Source: JAFGVL01 sp963662245
GTDB taxonomy: Bacteria > Bacteroidota > Bacteroidia > Bacteroidales > Paludibacteraceae
Assembly (NCBI GenBank): GCA_963662245.2
Contig: CAXXVQ010000008.1
Span: forward strand, 62,001-126,000
Direction: 5' to 3'
DNA: 64,000 nucleotides
Each line of letters opens with the position of its first letter. Within the stretch, counting starts at the first letter, position 1. Shown piece after piece: positions 17,035-26,680 of this stretch. The translations under genes and the position numbers were made by a program. Below the pieces are notes generated by a model. The model saw only the letters and a list, made by a program, of their open reading frames with translations. It searched no databases and had not been told where the DNA came from.

Positions 17035-19809
17035 ATGTCGATCAGATTAAGTAAAGCAGTAAAAGATTTGAATGTAGGACTTTCTACGGCCGTAGAATTC
17101 TTACAGAAAAAGGGACAAGACATAGATGCTAATCCTAATACAAAGATTACGGATGAGCAATATGCTATGTTGGTAACGGAATTTAGCAAAGACAAAAATC
17201 TGAAAATCGAGTCAGAAAAGATTAGTCAACAACGCCAAGTGAAGGAAAAAGCTCCGACCGTGGCAATTGAAGGTTATAATGAAAAACCTGAAGTTGAGAA
17301 GAAGCCAGAAGTAGAAGTGGTTTCTATTAAGATCGATAAGAAAGATTTGCCTAAGTTTAAAACAGTTGGGAAAATTGATTTAGATGAAGTAGGGAAGAAG
17401 CCTGAGAAGGTTGTAGAACCTAAAAAAGAAGCTCCTAAGGAACCAGCTCCAGTGAAGGTTGTTGAAGAGAAAAAAGAGGAAGTGAAGAATGAGGCTCCTA
17501 AAAAAGTAATTGCTGAAGAAGTGAAGCAAGAAAAAGCGGAAGAAACTAAAAAAGATGAGGTTTTTTCTCTAGGTACTCCAAAATTGAAAAATACACCAAA
17601 GGTTATTGATAAAATTGACCTTTCGGCAATTAATGATAAAACTCGTCCTGACAAGAAATCGAAAGAAGAAAAGCGTAAGGAGAGAGAAGCAAGAGAGCGT
17701 CAACAAAAAGACCAGCGTTCTCAACAATCTCCTTCTGATAAAGATGATGCTGCAAGAAAAAAGAAAAGAACTAGAATTAGTCAAGAGAAAGTCGACATCT
17801 CTAAAGGAGGTGGTTCAAACTTTACTCCTAATAAGCAGCAACCATCCGCTGGTGGTGGACCGAAAGGAAATAACAATAAACCTAAGTTTAAAAAGACTAA
17901 GGTTGAGGTTAACGAGGAAGATGTGCAAAAGCAAGTTAAGGAAACTTTAGCTCGCTTAACTCAGAAAAAAGTAAAAGGGTCTAAATACCGTCGTGAAAAA
18001 CGCGATAATATTTCAGCTAGACAGTCTGAAATGGAAGAACAAGAGCGTTTGGAAGAAAAAACACTGAAGTTAACAGAGTTCGTAACAGCAAGTGAATTAG
18101 CTGCTATGATGGATATTTCAGTGAACCAAGTTATTGGCACTTGTATGAGTCTTGGATTGATGGTTTCTATCAACCAAAGACTTGATGCTGAAACTATCAA
18201 GATTGTAGCTGATGAATTCGGATTCAAAACTGAGTTTGTTAGTGCTGAGGTTATTGAGGCAATTGGAGGTGACGAAGAAGATAAACCTGAGGATTTAGAA
18301 TCTCGTGCACCAATTGTTACTGTAATGGGACATGTTGACCACGGTAAAACATCATTGCTTGACTATATCCGTAAAGCAAATGTAATTGCTGGTGAGGCTG
18401 GGGGTATTACTCAGCACATTGGTGCATACAATGTGAAATTAGATGATGGTCGTAAGATAACTTTCCTTGATACTCCGGGACACGAAGCTTTTACAGCGAT
18501 GCGTGCTCGTGGTGCTCAGATTACAGATATAGCTATTATCATTGTTGCTGCTGATGATGCAGTTATGCCTCAAACAATCGAAGCGATTAATCACGCTTCA
18601 GCTGCAGGTGTACCAATGGTATTTGCAATCAACAAAATAGATAAAGACGGAGCTAATCCTGAAAAAATTAAGGAAACATTAGCAACGATGAACTACTTAG
18701 TTGAGGAGTGGGGTGGTAAATATCAGTCACAAGATATTTCTGCTAAGAAAGGATTGAATGTTAATGAGCTTCTTGAAAAAGTATTGTTAGAGGCTGAATT
18801 ATTAGACCTGAAAGCAAATCCAAACAGAAAAGCTGTAGGTTCAGTAATTGAGTCATCTCTAGATAAAGGTCGTGGTTATGTAGCTACTATCTTAGTTCAA
18901 AACGGAACTCTTCGTGTTGGTGATGTTATTCTTGCTGGTCCTTATCATGGTAAGGTGAAAGCAATGTTTAATGAGCGTAACCAACGCATTGAAGAGGCAG
19001 GTCCTGCATCTCCAGTATTAATACTAGGATTAAATGGAGCTCCGCAAGCTGGTGATAACATCAATGTGATGGATTCAGAACATGAAGCTCGTGAGATTGC
19101 AAACAAGCGTGAGCAATTACAACGCGAACAAGGCTTGCGTACATCTCGTCACTTGACTTTGGACGAAATTGGTCGTCGTATTGCACTTGGTAACTTCCAA
19201 GAATTAAATGTAATTGTTAAAGGTGATGTGGATGGTTCTATTGAGGCTCTTTCTGATTCCTTGATTAAACTATCAACAGAAGAAATCCAAGTTAATGTTA
19301 TACATAAAGCGGTAGGAGCTATTTCTGAATCAGATGTTATGCTTGCTGCTGCATCAAATGCAATTATTATCGGATTCCAGGTTCGTCCTTCTCAAGCAGC
19401 TAGAAGATTAGCAGAGAAAGAAGAAATAGATATTCGCTTGTATTCAATCATCTATGATGCAATTGAAGAACTTAAGTCAGCAATGGAAGGTATGTTATCT
19501 CCAGACTTTAAAGAGGAAATTGTTGCAACAGTAGAAGTTAGAGAAACCTTCAAAATCACTAAAGTTGGTACTATTGCCGGATGTATGGTTAAAGAAGGTA
19601 AGATTAAGCGTAATTCTCGAATCCGCTTGATTAGAGATGGTATTGTAATCTATACAGGTGAGTTAGGCTCACTTAAGCGCTATAAGGATGATGTGAAAGA
19701 GGTATCCCATGGATATGAATGTGGTTTAAATATAACGAACTACAATGATATCAAGATTGGAGATCTGGTGGAAGCATTCGAAATGACAGAAGTGAAGAAA
19801 ACATTATAA
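17035..19809 (+). CDS. infB: Translation initiation factor IF-2
   Basis: 924 aa. An IF2_N helix bundle at the start (SIRLSKAVKDLNVG), then about 270 residues of Lys/Glu/Pro-rich low-complexity linker (roughly 65-330), a second IF2_N module (about 340-395) and the GTPase core: G1 GHVDHGKT at 432-439, DTPGHE, NKID. Domains III and IV follow to the end. It brings initiator tRNA to the 30S subunit. Third gene of the operon, 68 nt after nusA, with a strong terminator downstream. Confidence 0.97.
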   Translation: MSIRLSKAVKDLNVGLSTAVEFLQKKGQDIDANPNTKITDEQYAMLVTEFSKDKNLKIESEKISQQRQVKEKAPTVAIEGYNEKPEVEKKPEVEVVSIKIDKKDLPKFKTVGKIDLDEVGKKPEKVVEPKKEAPKEPAPVKVVEEKKEEVKNEAPKKVIAEEVKQEKAEETKKDEVFSLGTPKLKNTPKVIDKIDLSAINDKTRPDKKSKEEKRKEREARERQQKDQRSQQSPSDKDDAARKKKRTRISQEKVDISKGGGSNFTPNKQQPSAGGGPKGNNNKPKFKKTKVEVNEEDVQKQVKETLARLTQKKVKGSKYRREKRDNISARQSEMEEQERLEEKTLKLTEFVTASELAAMMDISVNQVIGTCMSLGLMVSINQRLDAETIKIVADEFGFKTEFVSAEVIEAIGGDEEDKPEDLESRAPIVTVMGHVDHGKTSLLDYIRKANVIAGEAGGITQHIGAYNVKLDDGRKITFLDTPGHEAFTAMRARGAQITDIAIIIVAADDAVMPQTIEAINHASAAGVPMVFAINKIDKDGANPEKIKETLATMNYLVEEWGGKYQSQDISAKKGLNVNELLEKVLLEAELLDLKANPNRKAVGSVIESSLDKGRGYVATILVQNGTLRVGDVILAGPYHGKVKAMFNERNQRIEEAGPASPVLILGLNGAPQAGDNINVMDSEHEAREIANKREQLQREQGLRTSRHLTLDEIGRRIALGNFQELNVIVKGDVDGSIEALSDSLIKLSTEEIQVNVIHKAVGAISESDVMLAAASNAIIIGFQVRPSQAARRLAEKEEIDIRLYSIIYDAIEELKSAMEGMLSPDFKEEIVATVEVRETFKITKVGTIAGCMVKEGKIKRNSRIRLIRDGIVIYTGELGSLKRYKDDVKEVSHGYECGLNITNYNDIKIGDLVEAFEMTEVKKTL

Positions 19810-19818
19810 TGTTACCCC

Positions 19819-19850
19819 AAAAAAGTCGGATTTTTTAATCCGACTTTTTT
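19819..19850 (+). terminator. Terminator of rimP-nusA-infB
   Basis: 14-bp perfect stem (19819-19832 / 19837-19850) with a TTTT loop and terminal T-run. Confidence 0.94.
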
Positions 19851-19865
19851 GTAAAATAGAATCTG

Positions 19866-20381
19866 ATGAATGTTTTAGATATTATTTTCATAATTATTTT
19901 GCTTTATGGAATAATCAAAGGAGTTATCAAAGGCTTTGTGGTTGAGGTAGCTTCGTTTGTTGGGGTTATTTTAGGTATATACTTGGCCAAGTACAATAGT
20001 GCTACTTTGGCTTTGTTTTTGAATGGGCTGCTCAACATTGCAGAAGAATACAATCAGGCAATTGCATTTGTAACCATTTTTGTGCTAGTGATTCTTATTT
20101 GCCACATCTTAGCTAAGATTGTGGATAAAACACTAAAATTGGTTATGCTTGGTTGGTTAAATAAGCTTTTAGGTGCAGCATTAGGTTTTATAAAATATGC
20201 TTTAATTATTAGCATTATTCTTAATGTGCTAACAGGCTTTAATTTGAGTGATAAGTTTTTAAGCTCAGAGAAGAAAGAAGGTTCCTTCTTATATAAGCCA
20301 TTAGAGAAAATAGTTCCAGAGATTATGCCATTTGTAAATTGGGATGATTTTAAAAAAAATGTCTCTATTAAGGAGATTTAA
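19866..20381 (+). CDS. CvpA family membrane protein
   Basis: 171 aa with about four transmembrane helices and the Gly-rich first loop (YGIIKGVIKGFVVEVASFVGVILGI type) found in CvpA/colicin V production proteins. In Proteobacteria CvpA is needed for colicin V export and envelope homeostasis; the biochemical role is unknown. It starts 15 nt after the infB terminator and no promoter match is evident, so it may depend on read-through or an unrecognised promoter. sufB starts 60 nt later. Confidence 0.85.
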   Translation: MNVLDIIFIIILLYGIIKGVIKGFVVEVASFVGVILGIYLAKYNSATLALFLNGLLNIAEEYNQAIAFVTIFVLVILICHILAKIVDKTLKLVMLGWLNKLLGAALGFIKYALIISIILNVLTGFNLSDKFLSSEKKEGSFLYKPLEKIVPEIMPFVNWDDFKKNVSIKEI

Positions 20382-20414
20382 GTAAACAAATACTGAATTA
20401 GTTTGTTTTATTAA

Positions 20415-20422
20415 TAATTTTG
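20415..20422 (+). promoter_or_regulatory. Putative -7 element before the suf operon
   Basis: TAATTTTG matches TAnnTTTG and lies 19 bp before sufB. No TTG occurs at the proper -33 distance. Confidence 0.5.
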
Positions 20423-20441
20423 TAAAACAAAAGAGAAAAAG

Positions 20442-21890
20442 ATGGCAGAGAATAATGATCAAATATTAGATGAAGTAACCTCAGGTGATTATAAATACGG
20501 TTTTACAACTGATATTGAAACCGATTATATTCCCAAAGGGTTAAGTGAAGAAACGGTTAGAATGATTTCTTCAAAGAAAAATGAGCCGGAATGGTTGCTT
20601 GAATTTAGATTAAAAGCATATAACTATTGGCTTACTTTAGAGATGCCAGATTGGGCTCTATTAAACATTCCGGAAATAGATTATCAAGATATTTACTATT
20701 ATGCTGCTCCTAAGAAAAAGGAAGGGCCAAAGAGCTTAGATGAAGTAGATCCTGAATTGCTTAAAACTTTTGATAAGTTAGGTATTCCTTTGCATGAACA
20801 AAAGATTTTGTCTGGAATGGCTGTTGATGCAGTAATGGATAGTGTTTCTGTAAAAACTACATTTAAAGAGAACTTAGCTGAAAAAGGAATCATATTTTGC
20901 TCTTTCTCAGAAGCAGTGAAAGATTATCCTGATTTAGTTCAAAAATATATGGGTTCAGTTGTGCCTTATAAAGACAACTTTTTTGCGGCATTGAACTCAG
21001 CTGTGTTTAGTGATGGTTCTTTTGTCTATATTCCAAAAGGGGTTCGTTGCCCAATGGAATTATCCACATACTTCCGTATCAATGCAATTAATACAGGACA
21101 GTTTGAGCGTACGCTTATTGTTGCAGATGATGATGCATATGTAAGTTATCTGGAAGGATGTACAGCTCCTCAGCGTGATGAAAATCAGTTACACGCAGCT
21201 ATTGTCGAAATCATTGTTCATGATCGTGCCGAAGTAAAATATTCTACTGTTCAGAACTGGTATCCGGGGGATAAAGAAGGTAAAGGTGGTATTTACAACT
21301 TTGTAACTAAGCGTGGTTTGTGTAAAGGAGATAACTCAAAAATTTCTTGGACACAAGTAGAAACGGGTTCTGCAATTACCTGGAAATACCCAAGTTGTAT
21401 TTTAAGAGGAGATAATTCTGTTGGAGAGTTCTATTCTGTGGCAGTTACAAATAACTACCAACAAGCTGATACAGGAACAAAAATGATTCATTTGGGTAAA
21501 AACACTCGTAGTCATATTGTTTCGAAAGGTATCTCGGCAGGACACAGCCAAAATAGCTATCGTGGTTTAGTGAAAGTTACTGCCAAAGCTGAGAATGCAA
21601 GAAACTTCTCACAATGTGATAGCTTATTACTAGGAGATAAATGTGGTGCACACACTTTCCCATATATGGATGTTCATAATGAAACGGCAATTGTCGAGCA
21701 TGAGGCAACAACCTCAAAAATTAGTGAAGATCAAGTATTCTATTGTAATCAGCGCGGTATTTCTACTGAAGATGCCATTGGTTTGATTGTAAATGGATAT
21801 GCAAAAGAGGTGTTGAATAAACTTCCTATGGAATTTGCTGTTGAAGCACAAAAACTGCTTCAAATAAGTTTGGAAGGAAGTGTGGGATAG
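20442..21890 (+). CDS. sufB: Fe-S cluster assembly scaffold SufB
   Basis: 482 aa, normal for SufB. Signature stretches include SVVPYKDNFFAALNSAVFSDG, the CPMELSTYF segment, and the core beta-helix with SYLEGCTAP and HLGKNTRSHIVSKG near the C-terminus. With SufC and SufD it forms the SufBC2D complex on which Fe-S clusters are built. First gene of sufBCDSE. Confidence 0.97.
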   Translation: MAENNDQILDEVTSGDYKYGFTTDIETDYIPKGLSEETVRMISSKKNEPEWLLEFRLKAYNYWLTLEMPDWALLNIPEIDYQDIYYYAAPKKKEGPKSLDEVDPELLKTFDKLGIPLHEQKILSGMAVDAVMDSVSVKTTFKENLAEKGIIFCSFSEAVKDYPDLVQKYMGSVVPYKDNFFAALNSAVFSDGSFVYIPKGVRCPMELSTYFRINAINTGQFERTLIVADDDAYVSYLEGCTAPQRDENQLHAAIVEIIVHDRAEVKYSTVQNWYPGDKEGKGGIYNFVTKRGLCKGDNSKISWTQVETGSAITWKYPSCILRGDNSVGEFYSVAVTNNYQQADTGTKMIHLGKNTRSHIVSKGISAGHSQNSYRGLVKVTAKAENARNFSQCDSLLLGDKCGAHTFPYMDVHNETAIVEHEATTSKISEDQVFYCNQRGISTEDAIGLIVNGYAKEVLNKLPMEFAVEAQKLLQISLEGSVG

Positions 21891-21938
21891 TACAGAGTTA
21901 AATAACTCTATTTCTAAAAACTTGTAATTATTGGATTT

Positions 21939-22691
21939 ATGCTAGAAATAAAAGATTTACATGCCAACATTAACGGCAAAGAGATATTAAAAGGAATTAA
22001 CCTTACAGTAAAACCAGGTGAAGTTCATGCAATTATGGGTCCTAACGGTGCTGGTAAAAGTACACTTTCATCAGTATTGTCTGGTCATCCATCATTTGAG
22101 GTAACAGAAGGTTCGGTTAGTTTTTATGGTAAAAACCTATTAGAGCTTCCTCCTGAAGATAGAGCTCGTGAGGGAGTTTTCTTAAGCTTCCAGTATCCTG
22201 TTGAAATTCCGGGAGTAAGTATGGTTAACTTTATGCGTACAGCGGTTAATGAGCACAGAAAGTATAAAGGTCTTGATCCAATGTCTGCGTCAGATTTCTT
22301 GAAACTTATGCGTGAAAAGAAAGAGTATGTAGAGCTTGACAATAAATTGGCAAATCGTTCAGTAAACGAAGGTTTCTCTGGTGGAGAGAAGAAGCGTAAT
22401 GAGATTTTCCAAATGGCAATGCTAGAACCTCGTTTGTCAATCTTAGATGAAACGGATTCAGGTTTGGATATCGATGCCCTTCGTATTGTTGCAAGCGGTG
22501 TAAATAAATTAAAATCAGCTGAGAACTCAACAATTGTTATTACTCACTACCAACGCTTATTAGATTATATCGTACCTGATTTTGTACATGTATTGTACAA
22601 AGGAAGAATTGTTAAGTCAGCAGGTAAAGAGTTAGCCTATGAACTTGAAGAAAAAGGTTACGATTGGATCAAAAAAGAATTAGGAGAATAA
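21939..22691 (+). CDS. sufC: Fe-S cluster assembly ATPase SufC
   Basis: 250 aa ABC-type ATPase without membrane domain. Walker A GPNGAGKST near residue 34, ABC signature FSGGEKKRNE near 148, Walker B LSILDETDSGLD, H-loop ITHYQRLL. It supplies ATP hydrolysis to the SufBCD scaffold. 48 nt after sufB. Confidence 0.97.
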   Translation: MLEIKDLHANINGKEILKGINLTVKPGEVHAIMGPNGAGKSTLSSVLSGHPSFEVTEGSVSFYGKNLLELPPEDRAREGVFLSFQYPVEIPGVSMVNFMRTAVNEHRKYKGLDPMSASDFLKLMREKKEYVELDNKLANRSVNEGFSGGEKKRNEIFQMAMLEPRLSILDETDSGLDIDALRIVASGVNKLKSAENSTIVITHYQRLLDYIVPDFVHVLYKGRIVKSAGKELAYELEEKGYDWIKKELGE

Positions 22692-22733
22692 TTTTTAACG
22701 ATAAATGATTAGAGATAAACGATAAGAAGTTTA

Positions 22734-22767
22734 ACTTGTTTACTCGTTTACTCATAACTTGTTAACT
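22734..22767 (+). repeat. Iterated 7-8-bp repeat in the sufC-sufD spacer
   Basis: Four imperfect units, ACTTGTTT, ACTCGTTT, ACTCATA, ACTTGTTA, then ACT. The same ACTYGTW word recurs in the sufS-sufE spacer. Confidence 0.75.
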
Positions 22768-22772
22768 GAAGT

Positions 22773-24125
22773 ATGAGTGTAGAACAACAATATATAGATC
22801 TATATAATCAACATAAAGCGACGATTAATAAAAATTCATCGCCAGTGTTGAATGAGCCTAGAGATTCAGCTTTTGCTGATTTTCAGCGTATAGGTTTTCC
22901 AACAGATAAAAACGAAGATTTTTTATATACAAATCTAGCTCCTTATTTTGAGCCAAATTATGGGTTGAATCTGGATGCTTTAGATATTCCTGTAAATCCA
23001 TATGAGGTTTTCCGTTGTGGTGTACCGGGAATCAATTCTCATTTATATTTTGTTGTAAATGATCAATTCTTCCGTAATCAAAATTATAAAGCTCCGCTAC
23101 CTGAAGGAGTCTTGATTGGAAGTTTGAAAGATTATGCAAAATCACATCCCGAATTAATAGAAGAATATTATTCAAAAATTGCAGATACAAAGAAAGACGG
23201 AACTGTTGCTTTCAATACCGTTTTTGCAGAGGATGGTTTCTTTATGTATGTTCCTAAGGGAGTGATTCTTGAAAAGCCAATACAGTTAATCAATGTGATG
23301 CGTGCAGATGTTGACTTGATGGCAAATAGCAGAAACTTAATTATTATTGAAGATGGTGCTCAAGCAAAATTACTTGTTTGTGGACACACTATGGATGATA
23401 AGAAATTCTTGTGTAATCGTGTTACTGAAGTTTTTGTAGGAGAGAATGCTCACTATGAACACTATAAACTTGAGAATACACACGAAGAAATGATTAATAT
23501 TGGTTCATTATTCATTGATCAAAGAGCAAACTCTTCTGTTGTGATTAATGAGGTAACTCTTCATAATGGTGTTACAAGAAATAATGTAAATATTAATTTA
23601 TCTGGCGAATACGCAGAAACTACACTTTGTGGTATGGGTATTGGTGATAAGAATCAACATATTGACAACCATACATTTATTAATCATGCAAAACCAAATT
23701 GCAAGAGTCGTGAGTTGTATAAATATGTATTGGATGAGTCTTCTAAGGGCGCTTTTGCTGGTAAGATATATGTAGCAAAAGATGCTCAAAAAACGGAAGC
23801 ATTCCAGACTAACAAAAATATCTGCATGACTAAAGAGGCTCGTATGAATACAAAACCTCAATTAGAGATTTATGCAGATGATGTGAAGTGTTCTCACGGA
23901 GCTACTGTCGGTCAGTTGGATGAGACAGCATTGTTTTACCTTCGTTCAAGAGGTATTTCAGAAGCAGAATCTCGTATGTTATTGATGTTTGCTTTTGTGG
24001 ACGATGTGATTCAACATATTAAGATTCCTTCATTACAAGATAATATTAGATTATTGACAGAGAAGCGTTTCCGTGGCGAGCTTAAGAAAAGTGGAAGCTG
24101 TGGTAGTTGTAGTACTTGCGAATAA
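22773..24125 (+). CDS. sufD: Fe-S cluster assembly protein SufD
   Basis: 450 aa, SufB/D superfamily. The N-terminal half is divergent; the C-terminal beta-helix shows GAVFAGKI-like SKGAFAGKIYVAKDAQKT and KCSHGATVGQLDETALFYLRSRG, typical of SufD. It partners SufB and is implicated in iron entry. It ends with a Cys-rich tail, SGSCGSCSTCE, not an obligatory part of the family and possibly metal-binding. sufS starts 9 nt later. Confidence 0.96.
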   Translation: MSVEQQYIDLYNQHKATINKNSSPVLNEPRDSAFADFQRIGFPTDKNEDFLYTNLAPYFEPNYGLNLDALDIPVNPYEVFRCGVPGINSHLYFVVNDQFFRNQNYKAPLPEGVLIGSLKDYAKSHPELIEEYYSKIADTKKDGTVAFNTVFAEDGFFMYVPKGVILEKPIQLINVMRADVDLMANSRNLIIIEDGAQAKLLVCGHTMDDKKFLCNRVTEVFVGENAHYEHYKLENTHEEMINIGSLFIDQRANSSVVINEVTLHNGVTRNNVNINLSGEYAETTLCGMGIGDKNQHIDNHTFINHAKPNCKSRELYKYVLDESSKGAFAGKIYVAKDAQKTEAFQTNKNICMTKEARMNTKPQLEIYADDVKCSHGATVGQLDETALFYLRSRGISEAESRMLLMFAFVDDVIQHIKIPSLQDNIRLLTEKRFRGELKKSGSCGSCSTCE

Positions 24126-24134
24126 GAGAAGTAG

Positions 24135-25352
24135 ATGATTGATATTCAAAAAATACGAGCTGATTTTCCAATCCTTTCGGAAACTGTTTATGGTAAGCCA
24201 TTGGTGTATTTTGATAATGCAGCAACTACGCAAAAACCTCGTCAGGTTGTAGAAAAGATTGAGGAAGGATATTATAAGCGAAATGCAAATATCCATCGCG
24301 GGGTTCACTTTTTAAGCCAAGAAGCTACTGAAGCTCATGAAGCTGCAAGAGAGGAAGTTCGTTCGTTTCTTAATGCAAAATCAACTAATGAGATAATTTT
24401 TACTCGCGGAACTACCGAGGCAATTAACCTTGTAGCTAGTTCTTTTGGTGAGTTACTTCAAGAGGGTGATGAAATTATCGTTTCTCAAATGGAACATCAC
24501 TCTAATATTGTGCCTTGGCAGATGTTAGGTTTGCGTAAAGGAACTGTATTGAAGGTAATTCCTTTTGATCAAAATGGGGTGCTTAAGATTGATGAACTTG
24601 ATAATTTGATAACTCCAAAAACTAAACTTATTTCATGCACTCAGGTTGCAAACTCTCTTGGAACAGTTAATCCGGTTAAGGTGATTATTGCAAAAGCCCA
24701 TGCGCATGGAATCCCTGTTTTGGTAGATGGAGCCCAATCTGTTCCTCATATCAAAGTAGATGTTCAGGATCTGGATGCTGATTTCTTTGTTTTTTCTGGA
24801 CATAAAATATATGGACCTACAGGAATAGGTGCTTTGTATGGAAAAGAAGAATGGTTAGATAAAATCCCTCCTTATCAAGGTGGTGGAGAGATGATTGATA
24901 AAGTGACTTTTGAGAAAACTACATATGCTGCTCTTCCTTTTAAGTTTGAAGCAGGTACTCCTGATTTTATTGGGTCAACAGCTTTAGCTGCGGCATTGAG
25001 ATATGTGAATGCAATTGGCATTGAAAATATTGCTGCACATGAGCATATGTTACTTGACTATGCGCATGAAAAATTACAGCAGTTTGACAATATCCGTTTT
25101 ATTGGTGAAGCTCCAAATAAAAGTGGTTTAGTTTCATTTTTGCTAGGTACAGTTCACCCTTATGATTTGGGATCAATCTTAGATAAATTAGGTATTGCAG
25201 TTCGTACAGGACATCATTGTGCCCAACCAGTTATGGATGCTTTTGGTATTGAAGGTACTGTGAGAGCTTCATTTGCTATTTATAATACAAAAGAAGAAAT
25301 TGATATTTTTATAGCTGGAGTTGAGAGAGCCAAAAAGATGTTTAGACAATAA
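24135..25352 (+). CDS. sufS: Cysteine desulfurase SufS
   Basis: 405 aa group II NifS-like PLP enzyme. PLP lysine in SGHKIYGPTG, active Cys362 in RTGHHCAQP. It releases sulfur from cysteine as a persulfide that is passed to SufE. Family-typical length. 9 nt after sufD. Confidence 0.97.
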   Translation: MIDIQKIRADFPILSETVYGKPLVYFDNAATTQKPRQVVEKIEEGYYKRNANIHRGVHFLSQEATEAHEAAREEVRSFLNAKSTNEIIFTRGTTEAINLVASSFGELLQEGDEIIVSQMEHHSNIVPWQMLGLRKGTVLKVIPFDQNGVLKIDELDNLITPKTKLISCTQVANSLGTVNPVKVIIAKAHAHGIPVLVDGAQSVPHIKVDVQDLDADFFVFSGHKIYGPTGIGALYGKEEWLDKIPPYQGGGEMIDKVTFEKTTYAALPFKFEAGTPDFIGSTALAAALRYVNAIGIENIAAHEHMLLDYAHEKLQQFDNIRFIGEAPNKSGLVSFLLGTVHPYDLGSILDKLGIAVRTGHHCAQPVMDAFGIEGTVRASFAIYNTKEEIDIFIAGVERAKKMFRQ

Positions 25353-25360
25353 AATAATGA

Positions 25361-25392
25361 GCTAATATGCTAATGTGCCAATTAGCAAATGA
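25361..25392 (+). repeat. Iterated 8-bp repeat in the sufS-sufE spacer
   Basis: Four contiguous octamers: GCTAATAT, GCTAATGT, GCCAATTA, GCAAATGA. Related octamers occur around adk at 60081-60104 and, inverted, near 60166-60189. Confidence 0.75.
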
Positions 25393-25417
25393 AATAACGA
25401 GAGTTCGGTTGCATTTT

Positions 25418-25448
25418 ACTTGTAGCTCGTAACTCGTAACTTGTAACT
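25418..25448 (+). repeat. Iterated 7-bp repeat before sufE
   Basis: Four heptamers, ACTTGTA, GCTCGTA, ACTCGTA, ACTTGTA, plus ACT, ending 5 bp before the sufE start codon. Confidence 0.8.
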
Positions 25449-25453
25449 AGATT

Positions 25454-25876
25454 ATGACAATTGACGAAAAACAAGATGATATTATTGCTGAATTTGAATT
25501 TTTAGATGATTGGTTGGATAAATACCAACAAATTATTGATAAAGGAATGAGCTCAAAAGGGGTTGATGAAAAATATAAAACTCCAGATCACTTAATTGAA
25601 GGTTGCCAAAGTAAGGTTTGGGTAGCTGCTGATTTAGTTGATGATAAAATTATTTTTCAAGCTGAAAGTAATACAGATATTGCCGGAGGTATTGCAACAA
25701 TGTTAGTTGAAGTATTATCTGGTCATACTCCTCAAGAAATTATTGATGCAGATTTGTATTTCGTAGAGCAGATTGGCCTTAAGGAACACCTTTCTCCAAC
25801 AAGAGCGAATGGTATGTTAGCCATGATGAAACAAATGAAATTATATGCGCTTGCTTTTAAAGCGCAGCAAGGATAA
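25454..25876 (+). CDS. sufE: Sulfur acceptor protein SufE
   Basis: 140 aa. The SufE/CsdE motif EGCQSKVW holds the sulfur-accepting C51; the ANGMLAMMKQMK tail is family-typical. It takes persulfide from SufS and delivers it to SufBCD. Last gene of the suf unit, separated from sufS by a 101-nt spacer filled with short iterated repeats. Confidence 0.95.
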   Translation: MTIDEKQDDIIAEFEFLDDWLDKYQQIIDKGMSSKGVDEKYKTPDHLIEGCQSKVWVAADLVDDKIIFQAESNTDIAGGIATMLVEVLSGHTPQEIIDADLYFVEQIGLKEHLSPTRANGMLAMMKQMKLYALAFKAQQG

Positions 25877-25878
25877 AC

Positions 25879-25910
25879 AAAAAAGCAAGCTAATTTTAGC
25901 TTGCTTTTTT
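25879..25910. terminator. Bidirectional terminator between sufE and the Tim44-like gene
   Basis: Inverted repeat 25879-25893 / 25896-25910 with A-tract and T-tract ends, serving both convergent genes. Confidence 0.9.
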
Positions 25911-25923
25911 ATTCTTAAAATCA

Positions 25924-26613
25924 TTATCCTTCTGAGTATATTTCTCCTTGCTTAACATCACTCAATGAAACCTTTTGGTCAATCTCATCTAGCATCCACT
26001 TATCTTCCTCTCTTACAAATGTCCATATTTCTGCAAATGTCGTTGCTTTTGAACTGTCACCAGAAACTACATCCTTTGTGTTTTCATTTATATGGTAATC
26101 TAGCATTGATGCTTTTATTCGTACTGAGAAAGTGTCAAGAGAATCATCCTTGTAGTCTGATATACTGTATATTGTTGATTCAATTAAGTTTACTCTTTCA
26201 AGTACATTGATAGTTCCATTGTCAATCATTTCGTCCGTTTGGATTTTGTGCTTATTGTATATTCTATTAGTCATGCAGTCTTTTGCATAATCTTGGTCTC
26301 TGTCAGTCCAGGCTTTTTGCACTTTGAAAAAAGTTTCTTCAACTCTAGCAATTAATGTTCTGTAGTTCCACATTTTATCCTTTTGGCTAATTTCTGAAAT
26401 CATTTGTTTAGCTTTCTTGTGCTTCTTTTTTAGCCTTGAGTTAACGATAGCCTGATATATAATTACAAATGGGGCAATAATGATTCCGATAATTATGCCT
26501 AAAACACTTATTCCACCACCTGAGCCTCCGCCTCCAGCTCTTGCAAAGCAATATTCTGACATCAATACAAATAAAATTATAAATAGGACAGGGATGAATT
26601 TTTTTGTTTTCAT
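25924..26613 (-). CDS. Tim44-like domain membrane protein
   Basis: 229 aa. Signal-like hydrophobic start (1-24), a Gly-rich linker (RAGGGGSGGG), a transmembrane helix (about 36-60) and, from about 85, a Tim44/MlaC-superfamily alpha+beta domain (VEETFFKVQKAWTDRDQDYAKDCM, GTINVLERVNLIES). The domain is NTF2-like and is often found in membrane proteins of unclear role; a binding or scaffold function is likely. A -7-like element (TATCTTTG on the minus strand, plus-strand 26644-26651) precedes it. Confidence 0.8.
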   Translation of the reverse strand: MKTKKFIPVLFIILFVLMSEYCFARAGGGGSGGGISVLGIIIGIIIAPFVIIYQAIVNSRLKKKHKKAKQMISEISQKDKMWNYRTLIARVEETFFKVQKAWTDRDQDYAKDCMTNRIYNKHKIQTDEMIDNGTINVLERVNLIESTIYSISDYKDDSLDTFSVRIKASMLDYHINENTKDVVSGDSSKATTFAEIWTFVREEDKWMLDEIDQKVSLSDVKQGEIYSEG

Positions 26614-26680
26614 TCTTTTGTGTTTAATTGATTATTAGTCATCCAAAGATATGATATAATTTGTATTATTAGATATCTAC

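Noticed and set aside
17274..17784. Antisense frames rich in Ser and Phe under the infB linker
   Set aside because: Mirror of the Lys/Glu-rich linker; no independent support.
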